DNA from: an uncultured Selenomonas sp.
GTDB taxonomy: Bacteria > Bacillota > Negativicutes > Selenomonadales > Selenomonadaceae
DNA: 64,000 nucleotides
Reading direction: 5' to 3'
NCBI GenBank assembly: GCA_934202005.1
Contig: CAKPXP010000008.1
Coordinates: forward strand, 11,288 to 75,287
Part shown: one piece after another, positions 26,578-36,509 of the stretch
Layout of the letters: the number at the start of each line of letters is the position of its first letter
Position numbering within the stretch: the first letter of the stretch is position 1
The notes under the pieces: model-generated
Databases searched by the model: none
Told to the model about the DNA's origin: nothing
What the model saw: the letters and a program-made list of their open reading frames with translations, nothing else
Made by a program: the position numbers and the translations under genes

Positions 26578-27144
26578 ATGGATGCATTCTTGGCGACGTT
26601 CGTCATGATCTTTCTCGCGGAGCTCGGGGACAAGACGCAGCTCATCGTCATGGCGTTCGCCGCGAAGTATTGCTGGCGGCAGGTGCTCGCGGGCATGACG
26701 CTCGGCATCTTCGCCGTGCACGCGCTCGCGGTCGGCGTCGGCAGCTTCGTCGGACAGCTGCTCTCGCCGGAGCGCATGACGCTCATCGCCTCGCTGCTCT
26801 TCCTTTATTTCGGCTATTGGACGCTGCGCGGCGGCGACGAGGCGGAGGAGACGGCGGCGGACTCGTGCTACGGCCCCGTGCTCACGGTGGCGACCTCGTT
26901 CTTCGTCGGCGAGATGGGGGACAAGACGCAGTTCGCGGCGATGACGCTCGCGGCGCAGTGGCAGGCATGGCTGCCCGTGCTCGCGGGCGCGGTGCTCGCG
27001 ATGGTGCTGGCCGATGGGCTCGGCCTCGTCGCTGGCTCCTGTCTCAAGCGCTTCCTCGCGCCGCGCCGCATGCGCCTGCTCTCCGGCGTCATCTTCCTCG
27101 CCTTCGGCGCGGCGGGGCTCGCGCAGCTCTTATTCGCGCGCTGA
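26578..27144 (+). CDS. TMEM165/GDT1 family (UPF0016) cation transporter
   Basis: A 188-residue membrane protein with six hydrophobic segments in two halves. Each half carries the family signature E-x-G-D-K-T: LAELGDKTQLIVMAF (about residues 14-28) and VGEMGDKTQFAAMTLAA (about residues 108-124). Members export manganese, calcium or protons across the membrane, and bacterial members are often manganese exporters. The ATG at 26,578 follows GGGAGGATA. No yybP-ykoY manganese riboswitch is evident upstream. It seems to be a single-gene unit. Confidence 0.88.
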   Translation: MDAFLATFVMIFLAELGDKTQLIVMAFAAKYCWRQVLAGMTLGIFAVHALAVGVGSFVGQLLSPERMTLIASLLFLYFGYWTLRGGDEAEETAADSCYGPVLTVATSFFVGEMGDKTQFAAMTLAAQWQAWLPVLAGAVLAMVLADGLGLVAGSCLKRFLAPRRMRLLSGVIFLAFGAAGLAQLLFAR

Positions 27145-27314
27145 GGCGTGCGGGCAGGAGTCGTCGTTTCCCACGCCGCGGACGCTGGGCGCGGCTCTGC
27201 CGCGCTCTGATGGCGGTACGGGGATTTTTCTTTCCCGTGCCGCCTTTTTTCAGGGAAGTCTGCTATAATGGAACTTAAATAGATGTTGTTTTTCTCGAGA
27301 AAGGATGAAATGCG

Positions 27315-27935
27315 TTGGAGCAGTTTTCAGTGTACTTCATGGAATTCATCGCGGCCTGGGGCTATGTGGCGATCGCGGTGCTCATGGCGGCGGAGAACGC
27401 CTGCATCCCGATTCCCTCGGAGCTGATTTTAGGCTTTGCAGGCTATCTGATTTTCGACGGGCAGCTCGGCTATGCGGCCGCGCTCGCGGCCGGCATGGTC
27501 GGCGGCATGGCGGGCTCGCTCTTTGCCTACGCCGTCGGCCACTACGGCGGGCGCTCGTTCGTCGACCGCTACGGCCGCTATTTCTTCATCAAGAAGCATC
27601 ATGTCGATATCGCGCAGAACTGGTTCGACCGCTACGGGCTCAAGGCGGTATTCTTCAGCCGCATGCTGCCCGTCGTGCGCACGTTCATCTCTCTGCCGGC
27701 GGGCTTCGCGCACGTTGATGGGAAGAAATTCGTGCTGCTGACGTTCGCGGGCGCGCTGCCCTGGACGGCGCTGATCCTCGCGGCGGGCATGATGCTCGGC
27801 AAAAGCTGGCAGGTCATGCTCGCGATCGGGCATGAGGCGAGCGTCGTATTCGTCGCGGTCTGTGCCGTCGTCATCGCTGGCCTCTACCTGCGCCACCGCC
27901 GCCAGAAGGCCGCGGCGCGGCGCGTGGCGGAGTGA
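27315..27935 (+). CDS. DedA family membrane protein
   Basis: A 206-residue membrane protein of the DedA/SNARE-associated family. AAENACIPIPSELILGFAGYL (about residues 23-43), with the acidic residues of the family, and FFSRMLPVVRTFISLPAGFAHV (about residues 112-133) are signatures. Members are thought to be lipid flippases or scramblases, including for undecaprenyl phosphate or phosphatidylethanolamine. The start is taken as TTG 27,315, ten bases after GAAAGGA. An ATG at 27,339 is an alternative that would drop eight residues. A terminator follows at 27,967. Confidence 0.88.
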   Translation: MEQFSVYFMEFIAAWGYVAIAVLMAAENACIPIPSELILGFAGYLIFDGQLGYAAALAAGMVGGMAGSLFAYAVGHYGGRSFVDRYGRYFFIKKHHVDIAQNWFDRYGLKAVFFSRMLPVVRTFISLPAGFAHVDGKKFVLLTFAGALPWTALILAAGMMLGKSWQVMLAIGHEASVVFVAVCAVVIAGLYLRHRRQKAAARRVAE

Positions 27936-27966
27936 GCGCGCGCGCTCGCTGTCCGATCGCTTCCTT

Positions 27967-27997
27967 ACGGCTCCGCAGAGGCGGGGCCGTTTTTTTA
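27967..27997 (+). terminator. rho-independent terminator after dedA
   Basis: ACGGCTCCGC and GCGGGGCCGT form a stem around AGAG, followed by seven T. Confidence 0.85.
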
Positions 27998-28072
27998 TGC
28001 ACGGACGGCTGTTTCGCTGCCATTGTGCAGGTCGTTTGTTCGGAATTGCGGCAATTGTCATCAGCTGTCTCA

Positions 28073-28101
28073 TTGAACTTTGTGGAACAAGTTGTTATAA
28101 T
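28073..28101 (+). promoter_or_regulatory. promoter of the marR-RND operon
   Basis: TTGAAC (28,073-28,078) and TATAAT (28,096-28,101) with an exact 17-bp spacer, 100 bp before the marR start. Confidence 0.8.
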
Positions 28102-28140
28102 GAGGCGTATGGAGTCGGCTTGCTTTTTGGAAGGAGAATC

Positions 28141-28155
28141 GTTGACTGAGTCAAC
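28141..28155. promoter_or_regulatory. putative MarR operator palindrome
   Basis: GTTGACTGAGTCAAC is a perfect 15-bp inverted repeat between the predicted transcription start and the marR gene. Its position and symmetry fit autoregulation by the adjacent MarR protein; this is inferred. Confidence 0.6.
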
Positions 28156-28201
28156 AATGAGGATGCCAGGGAGTGCGGCTCAGTACGGGAGGAGATCGTT
28201 T

Positions 28202-28666
28202 ATGGACTATGTCAGTATCGGACGCTGCTTTACCGTCCTGCACCGCCGCTCGCAGGCGTTCGTGACGGCGGCCTGCGCGCGGCTGCACCTCACATATTCA
28301 GAGTATGTCCTGATGATCCGTCTCTATGACGCGGAGGGGGCGAGCCAGGAGGAGCTCGCGTCGATGCTCTACCTCGACAAGGCGGTCGTGACGCGCTCGC
28401 TCGCCTCGCTCGAGCAGAAGGGCATGGTGCGCCGCGAGCAGGACGGCCGCGACCGGCGCATCAAGCGCATCTATCCGACGGAGTTCGCGCAGACGCAGAA
28501 GACATTCCTGCAGGGCATCATCCGCGCTTGGGTGCGCTACCTCGCGGCCGGCATGGAGCAGGCGGAGGTCGAGACGACGATCCGGGGCTTTCACGATGCG
28601 GCGAAGCGCGCCTGCGAGCTGAGGATTCCGGATGATGTTGCGCGCTGTTTGGAGAAGGGAGAATGA
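28202..28666 (+). CDS. MarR family transcriptional regulator
   Basis: A 154-residue winged-helix regulator. The DNA-binding region is at about residues 45-95: EYVLMIRLYDAEGASQEELA, then LDKAVVTRSLASLEQKGMV as recognition helix and REQDGRDRRIKRIYPT as wing, the classic MarR DxRD pattern. It probably represses the downstream efflux genes and is released by a ligand. ATG 28,202 has GGGAGGAGA eight bases upstream; the longer frame upstream crosses the promoter. Its stop overlaps the start of the membrane fusion gene in an ATGA. Confidence 0.9.
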   Translation: MDYVSIGRCFTVLHRRSQAFVTAACARLHLTYSEYVLMIRLYDAEGASQEELASMLYLDKAVVTRSLASLEQKGMVRREQDGRDRRIKRIYPTEFAQTQKTFLQGIIRAWVRYLAAGMEQAEVETTIRGFHDAAKRACELRIPDDVARCLEKGE

Positions 28667-29745
28667 GCATGAGAGGGAAAAGGCTGACATCTTTGCTGCT
28701 TGTCTGCGGCCTGCTGCTTTTGCTCGCGGGCTGCGGGACGCAGCAGGAGACGGCGAAGCGGCCGCCGCTCGTGAAGACGACGGTGCTCGGCGCCGCGGAC
28801 GGCGCGCAGGCGGATACGTACGCGGGCACGGTGCGCGGCCGCTATGAGACGCATCTCGCGTTCCAGGTCGGCGGGCAGATCCTCGCGCGCAACGTGGATG
28901 TGGGCAGCCGCGTGCAGGCGGGCGATGTGCTCATGGTCATCGACGCGAAGGATGTCGTGCAGAAGGCGAACCAGGGCGACGCGGCTGTCGCGTCGGCGCG
29001 CGCGCAGCTGAGTCTCGCGCAGGCGAATCTCTCGCGCTACAGCGAGCTCTATCAGGAGCAGGCCGTGCCGGCCGCGGTGCTCGATCAGTACCAGACGAGC
29101 TATGACGCGGCGTTCGCGGCGTATCAGAACGCGCTCGCCGAGGCCGCGCAGGGCCACAACGCGCTCGGCTATACGAATCTCACGGCAGGCGCCTCAGGCG
29201 TGATTTCCTCCATCTCCGCGGAGGAGGGGCAGGTCGTCGCGGCCGGGCAGACGGTCATGACGCTCGTGCAGACGGATGAGCTCGAGGTGGAGATCAACGT
29301 GCCGGAGAACCGGCTCGCCGATGTGCCCGTGGGAAAGACGGTCCAGGTGAGTTTCTGGGCGCTCCCCGGGAGCACGGAGGGCACGGTGCGCGAGGTCGCG
29401 CCGATGGCGGACAGCGCCGCGCGCACCTACCGCGTGCGCGTCTCCGTGCCGCAGCCGCCCGCGGGCATGGAGCTCGGCATGACGGCGAGTGTCAACGTGA
29501 CGGGCGAGGATGCGGCGCCGGCCGGGATGAAGCTGCCGCTCGCCGCCATCTATCAGACGGGCGATACGCCGGAGGTCTGGGTGGTCGGCGATGACGAGAC
29601 GGTGCATCTCACGCCCGTCTCCGTGACGCAGTTCGATGCGGATGATGTGCTCGTCGACGGGCTCGACACCGATACCGTCGTCGTGACGGCAGGCGTACAC
29701 TGCCTCGAGGAAGGGCAGAGCGTGCGCACGGAGGCGGACAAATGA
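28663..29745 (+). CDS. RND efflux membrane fusion protein, lipoprotein
   Basis: A 360-residue periplasmic adaptor of the AcrA/HlyD type. The N-terminus has a signal sequence with lipobox LLAGC, giving a lipidated Cys at about residue 24. A biotinyl-lipoyl half-domain HLAFQVGGQILARNVDVGS lies at about residues 64-82, followed by an alpha-hairpin (about 95-145). The second half-domain is at ASGVISSISAEEGQVVAAGQ, and a beta-barrel follows. It bridges the inner-membrane pump and an outer-membrane channel. Start and stop overlap both neighbours by 4 bp. No TolC-like gene is in the window. Confidence 0.92.
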   Translation: MSMRGKRLTSLLLVCGLLLLLAGCGTQQETAKRPPLVKTTVLGAADGAQADTYAGTVRGRYETHLAFQVGGQILARNVDVGSRVQAGDVLMVIDAKDVVQKANQGDAAVASARAQLSLAQANLSRYSELYQEQAVPAAVLDQYQTSYDAAFAAYQNALAEAAQGHNALGYTNLTAGASGVISSISAEEGQVVAAGQTVMTLVQTDELEVEINVPENRLADVPVGKTVQVSFWALPGSTEGTVREVAPMADSAARTYRVRVSVPQPPAGMELGMTASVNVTGEDAAPAGMKLPLAAIYQTGDTPEVWVVGDDETVHLTPVSVTQFDADDVLVDGLDTDTVVVTAGVHCLEEGQSVRTEADK

Positions 29746-32700
29746 GGAATCTCACAGAAGTCTCCCTCAAGAACAAGGTGCTCGTCTGGTATTTCATCCT
29801 CGTGACGGCCATCGGCGGCATCTTCTGCTACAACAAGCTCGGCCGCATGGAGGATCCGCAGTTCACGATCCGCGAGATGGTCGTCTCGGCGGCCTGGCCC
29901 GGCGCGACGGCGGAGGAGATGCAGGAGCAGGTCACGGACAAGCTCGAGAAGAAGCTCCAGGATACGCGCGGCCTCGATCATATCAAGAGCGAGACGCGCG
30001 CGGGCCAGACGGTCATCTATGTCGATCTCGCCGACGATGTGGAGAAGTCCGCCATCCGCGAAATCTGGCATGATGTGCGCAACCTCTGCGAGGATGAGAA
30101 GCGCGAGCTGCCCTCAGGCGTCTACGGGCCGTTCTACAACGACAGGTTCGACGATGTCTACGGCTCCGTCTACGCAGTGACCGGCGACGGCTACAGCTAT
30201 GAGGAGATGCGCGAGGCCGCGGAGAACACGCGCCGCCTGCTCATGCAGGTGCCGAGCGTGCAGAAGGTGGAGCTGCTCGGCGAGCAGGAGGAAAAGGTCT
30301 ACGTCGAGGTGAAGACGGCGAAGCTCTCAGAGCTCGGCATCAGCCCGCAGGCCGTCCTGCAGGCGCTCAAGGCGCAGAACGAGATGACGGCCGCGGGCAA
30401 GCTCGAGACGGCGACGGACAGCGTCTACCTGCGCGTGACGGGGACGTTCGAGGACGTCGACGACATCAAGGCGCTGCCCGTGAGCGCGAACGGGCGCAGC
30501 TTCCGTCTCGGCGACATCGCGACGGTGCGGCGCACGAGCGTCGATCCCGCGCAGCCGAAGATGTTCCTGGACGGCGCGCCGGCCATCGGCATCGCCGTCT
30601 CGATGCAGGACGGCGGCAACATCCTGCAGCTCGGCGACGACCTCAAGAAGGAGATCGCCGCCGCGCAGGAGAACCTGCCTGTCGGCCTTGAGATCCACCA
30701 GGTCTCCGACCAGCCGAGCGTCGTGAACCACTCCATCCACGATTTCGTCAAGACGCTCGCCGAGGCCATCGTCATCGTGCTCGCCGTGAGCTTCCTCTCG
30801 CTCGGGCTGCGCACGGGGCTCGTCGTCGCGGGCTGCATTCCGCTCGTGCTCGCGGGCACGTTCGTCGTCATGTACGCGGCGGGCATCAGCCTGCACAAGG
30901 TGTCGCTCGGCTCGCTCATCATCGCGCTCGGCCTGCTCGTCGACGATGCCATCATCGCCGTCGAGATGATGAGCGTGCAGCTGGAGCTCGGCCACAGCCG
31001 CTTTGACGCGGCCTGCCACGCGTTCCGCGCGACGGCGAAGCCGATGCTCACGGGCACGCTCATCACCTGCGCGGGCTTCATCCCCGTCGCGTTCGCGAAG
31101 GGCATGGCGAGCGAGTTCTGCCAGGCGCTCTTCCCCGTCATCGGCACGGCGCTCCTGCTCTCGTGGATCGTCTCCGTCATGGTCGCGCCGCTTTTCGGCA
31201 CGTATCTCATCCAGACGGAGGTCGTGACGGACGCGAGCGGCAGGCCTGATCCCTATCAGAGCCGCTTCTACCAGTGGTTCCGCCGCGTGCTCGCCGTGTT
31301 CCTCACGCACCGGCGCATCGTGCTCGCGGCGACGGCGGTGCTGTTCCTCGTCTCCTGCTATGCGCTGCGCTTCGTGAAGCAGGAGTTCTTCCCCGCCTCG
31401 CTGCGCCCGGAGATCCTCGTGAACCTCGAGCTGCCGGCGGGCGCGTCCATGGCGGCGACGCAGGCGGCGGCGGACCGCATGAGCGACTACCTCGCGGCGC
31501 ATATGGACGACATCGACAACTACACTTACTATGTCGGGCGCGTCGCGCCGCGCTTCGTGCTCACGGTCGATCCGAAGGCGGACGCGGACAACATCGCTCA
31601 GTTCGTCGTCGTGACAAAGGACACGGCGGCGCGCGAGCGGCTCGCGGGCGCGCTGCGCGAGGCGTTCACGGACGAGTTCTCCGATGTGCGCGGCAGGCTC
31701 CAGTACATCCAGACGGGGCCGCCTGCCGACTATCCCGTGATGGTGCGCGTGACGGGACTCACGGTCGACGAGACGAAGGCGCTGGCGGAGCAGGTGCGCG
31801 CGCGCCTCGCGGCGGATGAGAATCTCACGGATCTCCATTTCGACTGGAGCGACAAGCAGAAGACGCTGCGCATCGCGCTCGACCAGGACAAGCTGCGCGC
31901 GCTCGGCGTCACGAGCCAGGCGGTCGCGCAGACCGTCTACACCGAGGTCACGGGCGCGGCCGGCGCACAGTTCTACGCGGGCGACCGCACGATCGATATC
32001 GACCTGCGGCTCGCGCCGGAGGACCGGCAGAGCCTCGAGCAGATGAAGGCGCTGCCCATCTACCTCGGCCAGGCGGGCTATGTGCCGCTCGGCCAGATCG
32101 CCAAGCTCTCCTATGACGCGGAGGACGGCCTCATAAGGCGCTACGATCTTCGTCCGTCCATCCTCGTCGAGGCGAACGTCAAGAGCGGCACGGCGAACGA
32201 CGCGACGGCGAAGGCGCTCGCGGCGACGAAGGATCTGCAGGCGGCGCTGCCGCCCGGGGCTGCCATCGAGGCGGCCGGCACGCTCAAGGACAGCGACAAG
32301 TCAGTCGCGCATCTCGCGGTGCCGCTGCCCGCGATGGTATTCCTCATCATGACGCTGCTCATGCTCCAGCTCAGGAGCGGCAAGGATATGCTGCTGACAC
32401 TGCTGACGGCGCCGCTCGGCCTCATCGGCGTCGCCTGGGGCATGCTGATCTTCGGCAAGGCGATGGGGTTCGTCGCGATCCTCGGCGTGCTCGCGCTCTT
32501 CGGCATGATCATCCGCAACTCCGTCATCCTGCTCGACCAGATCCAGAAGCATCTCGCGGCGGGGGAGACGCCCTGGGACGCCGTCGTCGACTCGGCGGTG
32601 CTGCGGTTCCGTCCCATCATGCTGACGGCGGCCGCCGCGATCCTCGGCATGCTGCCGCTCATGACGAGCGTATTCTGGGGGCCGATGGCCGTCGCGATCG

Positions 32701-32783
32701 CGAGCGGGCTCTTCGTCGCGACGGTGCTCACGCTGCTCGTGCTGCCGACGATGTACGCGGCGGTCTACCGTGTGCGGCGGTGA
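29742..32783 (+). CDS. RND efflux transporter (AcrB/CzcA superfamily inner-membrane pump)
   Basis: A 1013-residue pump with the usual duplicated layout. The first membrane helix is at about residues 12-30, a large porter loop at about 35-330 and a second at about 550-840. Membrane helices 4-6 hold SLGSLIIALGLLVDDAIIAVEM (about 390-411), with the proton-relay aspartates. C-terminal helices include GFVAILGVLALFGMIIRNSVILLDQI. Sequence features such as LKNKVLVWYFI and the loop ATAEEMQEQVTDKLEKKL place it with multidrug RND pumps rather than metal pumps. It is exported by proton motive force. It is co-translated with the adaptor and probably controlled by MarR. Confidence 0.93.
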   Translation: MRNLTEVSLKNKVLVWYFILVTAIGGIFCYNKLGRMEDPQFTIREMVVSAAWPGATAEEMQEQVTDKLEKKLQDTRGLDHIKSETRAGQTVIYVDLADDVEKSAIREIWHDVRNLCEDEKRELPSGVYGPFYNDRFDDVYGSVYAVTGDGYSYEEMREAAENTRRLLMQVPSVQKVELLGEQEEKVYVEVKTAKLSELGISPQAVLQALKAQNEMTAAGKLETATDSVYLRVTGTFEDVDDIKALPVSANGRSFRLGDIATVRRTSVDPAQPKMFLDGAPAIGIAVSMQDGGNILQLGDDLKKEIAAAQENLPVGLEIHQVSDQPSVVNHSIHDFVKTLAEAIVIVLAVSFLSLGLRTGLVVAGCIPLVLAGTFVVMYAAGISLHKVSLGSLIIALGLLVDDAIIAVEMMSVQLELGHSRFDAACHAFRATAKPMLTGTLITCAGFIPVAFAKGMASEFCQALFPVIGTALLLSWIVSVMVAPLFGTYLIQTEVVTDASGRPDPYQSRFYQWFRRVLAVFLTHRRIVLAATAVLFLVSCYALRFVKQEFFPASLRPEILVNLELPAGASMAATQAAADRMSDYLAAHMDDIDNYTYYVGRVAPRFVLTVDPKADADNIAQFVVVTKDTAARERLAGALREAFTDEFSDVRGRLQYIQTGPPADYPVMVRVTGLTVDETKALAEQVRARLAADENLTDLHFDWSDKQKTLRIALDQDKLRALGVTSQAVAQTVYTEVTGAAGAQFYAGDRTIDIDLRLAPEDRQSLEQMKALPIYLGQAGYVPLGQIAKLSYDAEDGLIRRYDLRPSILVEANVKSGTANDATAKALAATKDLQAALPPGAAIEAAGTLKDSDKSVAHLAVPLPAMVFLIMTLLMLQLRSGKDMLLTLLTAPLGLIGVAWGMLIFGKAMGFVAILGVLALFGMIIRNSVILLDQIQKHLAAGETPWDAVVDSAVLRFRPIMLTAAAAILGMLPLMTSVFWGPMAVAIASGLFVATVLTLLVLPTMYAAVYRVRR

Positions 32784-32813
32784 GAAAATTTTTTCGCTAT
32801 CTGAAAAAATTGC

Positions 32814-32842
32814 TTGACATAACGGCGCATATCCCCTATAAT
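32814..32842 (+). promoter_or_regulatory. sigma-70 promoter of tRNA-Gln
   Basis: TTGACA (32,814-32,819) and TATAAT (32,837-32,842), 17 bp apart, 28 bp upstream of the tRNA. Confidence 0.85.
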
Positions 32843-32869
32843 ATCCATTGTTGACAGCAAACGTCATAC

Positions 32870-32945
32870 AGGGGCATCGCCAAGTTGGTAAGGCACGGGA
32901 TTCTGAATCCCGCATGCGTAGGTTCGAGTCCTGCTGCCCCTGCCA
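32870..32945 (+). tRNA. tRNA-Gln (CTG)
   Basis: Acceptor AGGGGCA/TGCCCCT, anticodon CTG in the loop TTCTGAA, T-arm GTTCGAGT and encoded CCA. It has its own promoter and terminator. Confidence 0.9.
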
Positions 32946-32957
32946 TTTGAAAGCAAA

Positions 32958-32987
32958 AGCACTGCAAGAGATTGCGGTGCTTTTTTT
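32958..32987 (+). terminator. rho-independent terminator of tRNA-Gln
   Basis: AGCACTGCAA and TTGCGGTGCT form a stem around GAGA, followed by seven T. Confidence 0.88.
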
Positions 32988-33081
32988 GCGTTATCAAAAT
33001 GATTTTCTGGCCGCAGGTTGCGCGCCGTGGCGCGGGAGCTGGCTTCAGGCGGGGCTGCGTGTGCGGCTTTGCGGCCGCAGG

Positions 33082-33135
33082 GCAAAGAAAAGCGCGGCGC
33101 GCCGTCCGGTAGGACGGTGCGCCGCGTTTCTTTGC
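33082..33135 (-). terminator. long stem-loop, terminator of the PHP hydrolase gene
   Basis: A stem of about 24 bp (GCAAAGAAA then GCGCGGCGCGCCGTCC; loop GGTA) with T-rich flanks on both strands, 52 bp beyond the PHP stop. The GC-rich 33,000-33,080 stretch next to it shows no gene. Confidence 0.75.
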
Positions 33136-33186
33136 AGGCGTGTGGCGGGAATGGGGGAAGGGGCGGCCCTGCGAAGGAAGCGCGTT

Positions 33187-33894
33187 TCAGCCGATCCAGG
33201 ATTTGAAGGCCTCGGGGTCGCGGTTGATGACGAGTTCCTCGGGGAAGTCACAGGCGGCGAGGAGTTCCTGGCTCCGTTCGTGGGCGCCGACGTCGAGGTC
33301 GATGTGGGCGTCGCTGCCGAGGATGACGGTGGCGCCGTATTTCTTGCAGGCGGCGAGGAGTTCTTTGCCCTTTTCCCATGAGCCCTGGCGGCTGCCGCCG
33401 GGGCGGTAGGAGCTGTTGTTGAGCTCGAGGAGGACGTGGCGGTCCCTGGCGGCGCGCGCGAGGGCGTCGAAGTCGACGGGGTAGCAGGGGTTGTCCGGGT
33501 GGCCGATGATGTTTACGCGCGGGTTTTTCATCGCGCCGATGAGGGCGGCGGTGTTTTCCTCGGTGCTGCCCGGGTCGATGCAGATGTCGTGGAGGCTCGC
33601 GATGGCGTAGTCGAGGTTCTTGAGGCGCTGGGCGGAGAGGTCGGTCGAGCCGGTGTAGTCGATGATGTTGAGCTCCGCGCCCATGCGGAGGTCGATGCCG
33701 TAGGCGTCGCGACGGATGACCTTGAAGTTGCAGAAATAGATTTCGGGGCAGGAGCCTTCCATGCGCGGGCCGTGTTCGGAGATGCCGACGAGGGAGAGGC
33801 CGCGGCGTTTCGCGGCTTCGATCATTTCCCGCAGCGTGCTGTAGGCGTGGCCGCTCGCGATGGTGTGGGTGTGGACGTCGAGGAGGTCGTTCAT
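33187..33894 (-). CDS. PHP-domain phosphatase/hydrolase (YcdX-like)
   Basis: A 235-residue PHP protein. MNDLLDVHTHTIASGHAYST opens with the HxH metal-binding motif, LVGISEHGPRM (about residues 35-45) adds a second histidine, and GAELNI, IASLHD and IGHPDNP supply further ligands. VILGSDAHIDLDVG (about residues 190-203) provides the final DxH. Members related to YcdX hydrolyse phosphoesters with three metal ions. ATG 33,894 starts right at the domain; the longer frame upstream runs through a repeat region. Substrate unknown. Confidence 0.88.
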   Translation of the reverse strand: MNDLLDVHTHTIASGHAYSTLREMIEAAKRRGLSLVGISEHGPRMEGSCPEIYFCNFKVIRRDAYGIDLRMGAELNIIDYTGSTDLSAQRLKNLDYAIASLHDICIDPGSTEENTAALIGAMKNPRVNIIGHPDNPCYPVDFDALARAARDRHVLLELNNSSYRPGGSRQGSWEKGKELLAACKKYGATVILGSDAHIDLDVGAHERSQELLAACDFPEELVINRDPEAFKSWIG

Positions 33895-33971
33895 GGTAGG
33901 AGGATCCTTTCTTTTTTTGAAAATATAGTTGTGTGGTTTTGGTTCGAGGCGGACGGTTGTTCGAGGCGGAC

Positions 33972-34363
33972 GAGCGGCAGGCATTGGCCGACTCACTCCG
34001 CGCGGAGACTCTCGGCTGCAAGGTGGTGGGAGGCAGGTCGCACGGCGTGCGTGCAGCCAAATATGCTCCGCGCTGCGTTCGCTGTCCAACGCCTGCCGCT
34101 CTGGGCGGAGTGTGTGGCGGGAATGGTTCGAGGCGGGCGAGCTTTCGAGGCGGAGCGGGCGGCGGGTACAGGGCGACTCACTCCGCGCGGAAACTCTCGT
34201 CAGCATACATTGCGCCCCCAAGAAGCAAGCCCGGAGGGCGCAGCTGATTGGCATGGGCGCAAGTACGCCTAGTCGCGCTCGGCGCGACCGGCGCGGGATT
34301 GGTGCGCCCTGCGTGCTTCCGAATAGGTTTCGCGCTGCGTTCGCTGTCCGATGCCTGCCGCTC
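33972..34363. repeat. tandem pair of large stem-loop repeats
   Basis: Two related units (33,972-34,101 and 34,153-34,363) fill the 500-bp gap between the PHP and GNAT genes. Each begins with a GAGCGG-type arm and CGACTCACTCCGCGCGGA and ends with CGCGCTGCGTTCGCTGTCC followed by GCCTGCCGCTC. The ends are inverted copies of each other (GAGCGGCAGGC versus GCCTGCCGCTC). The inner parts differ. No gene is evident here. Confidence 0.6.
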
Positions 34364-34401
34364 TGGCCTGAGTTCGAGGTGGGAGTGGTTCTAGGCCGCG
34401 C

Positions 34402-35004
34402 TCATTTTCCCAGGACGGCGTCTTTTTTGGGGGACTGGAGGTCGGGGAAGGGGCAGATGGGGGTGGGAGGTGTTGGGTGCGGGGCGAGGAGTTTTTCCAT
34501 CCAGACCATGTCGTACCAGCGGCCGAATTTCGAGCCGCTGTCATGGAAACGGCCGACCCATTCGTAGCCGAGGTGTTTGTGGAAGTCGACGCTGTTGGTC
34601 GTGAGGTAGGGATCGTCGTCGGTCTGGGGGTAGCCGATGCAGACGTTGAGGTTGAGGACGCCCATGTCGCGCAAGAGGTCTTCGAGGGTGTGGTAGAGCT
34701 GGCCGCCGATGCCTGCGCGGCGGGCGTCCATGCGCAGGTAGATGGTCATTTCCGCCGACCAGTCGTAGGCGGCGCGGCCGATGAAGGGGTGGGCGTAGGC
34801 GTAGCCGAGGAGGTCGCCGCCGCGCTCGGCGACGAGGTAGGGGTAGCGCGTCAGGACGTTTTCCATGCGGCGCAGCATGGCGGTGGCGGTCGGCGCCTCG
34901 CATTCAAAGGAGATGGCGGTCTGCTCGACGTAGGGGCGGTAGATGGCGGCGAGGGCGCGCGCGTCCTGCGGGCGGGCGATGCGGATGGTGAGTGGTGTTG
35001 TCAT
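34402..35004 (-). CDS. GNAT family N-acetyltransferase (phosphinothricin acetyltransferase-like)
   Basis: A 200-residue acetyltransferase. IRIARPQDARALAAIYRPYVE at the N-terminus and ISFECEAPTATAMLRRM are typical of the Pat/MnaT group. EMTIYLRMDARRAGIGGQLYHTL (about residues 84-106) contains the acetyl-CoA-binding RRxGxG motif, and NSVDFHKHLGYEWVGRFHDSG follows. Members acetylate small amines such as methionine sulfone, sulfoximine or phosphinothricin. The C-terminal 25 residues are proline-rich and probably not conserved. It lies alone on the minus strand. Confidence 0.88.
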   Translation of the reverse strand: MTTPLTIRIARPQDARALAAIYRPYVEQTAISFECEAPTATAMLRRMENVLTRYPYLVAERGGDLLGYAYAHPFIGRAAYDWSAEMTIYLRMDARRAGIGGQLYHTLEDLLRDMGVLNLNVCIGYPQTDDDPYLTTNSVDFHKHLGYEWVGRFHDSGSKFGRWYDMVWMEKLLAPHPTPPTPICPFPDLQSPKKDAVLGK

Positions 35005-35188
35005 GGGGAACCTCCTTATGGGGATGCTGAAAGACGAAATGTTCCAGATGCGTGCAGATGGGGACTGAGGTTTTTATCGGTGCTCTTTTGCTGATGAAAG
35101 GGGCGGCGTGGATGCGCTGCGCGATGGTGCGTGCGGACTGCTTGATGGCAGTTGCGTGCGATCGTCGGAGAGGCAGCGTCCCGGGGGA

Positions 35189-36367
<1,179 letters not shown>

Positions 36368-36472
36368 AGCATCTCCGATCTTGTTTCGTTTGCAACGCAC
36401 GCGTCAGGCAGCGCGTTCTCGTGGAAAATCTCGTGGTCATTCTCCGCCGCCGACGGCGCGGAACAACAAAGA

Positions 36473-36496
36473 GCGGGACGCGCAGGCGCGTCCCGC
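36473..36496 (-). terminator. perfect stem-loop between nhaA and the 160-bp repeat
   Basis: GCGGGACGCG, loop CAGG, CGCGTCCCGC; on the minus strand it is followed by TCTTTGTTGTT, so it probably ends the upstream signalling gene's transcript. Confidence 0.6.
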
Positions 36497-36509
36497 GATG
36501 GCCATTTTA

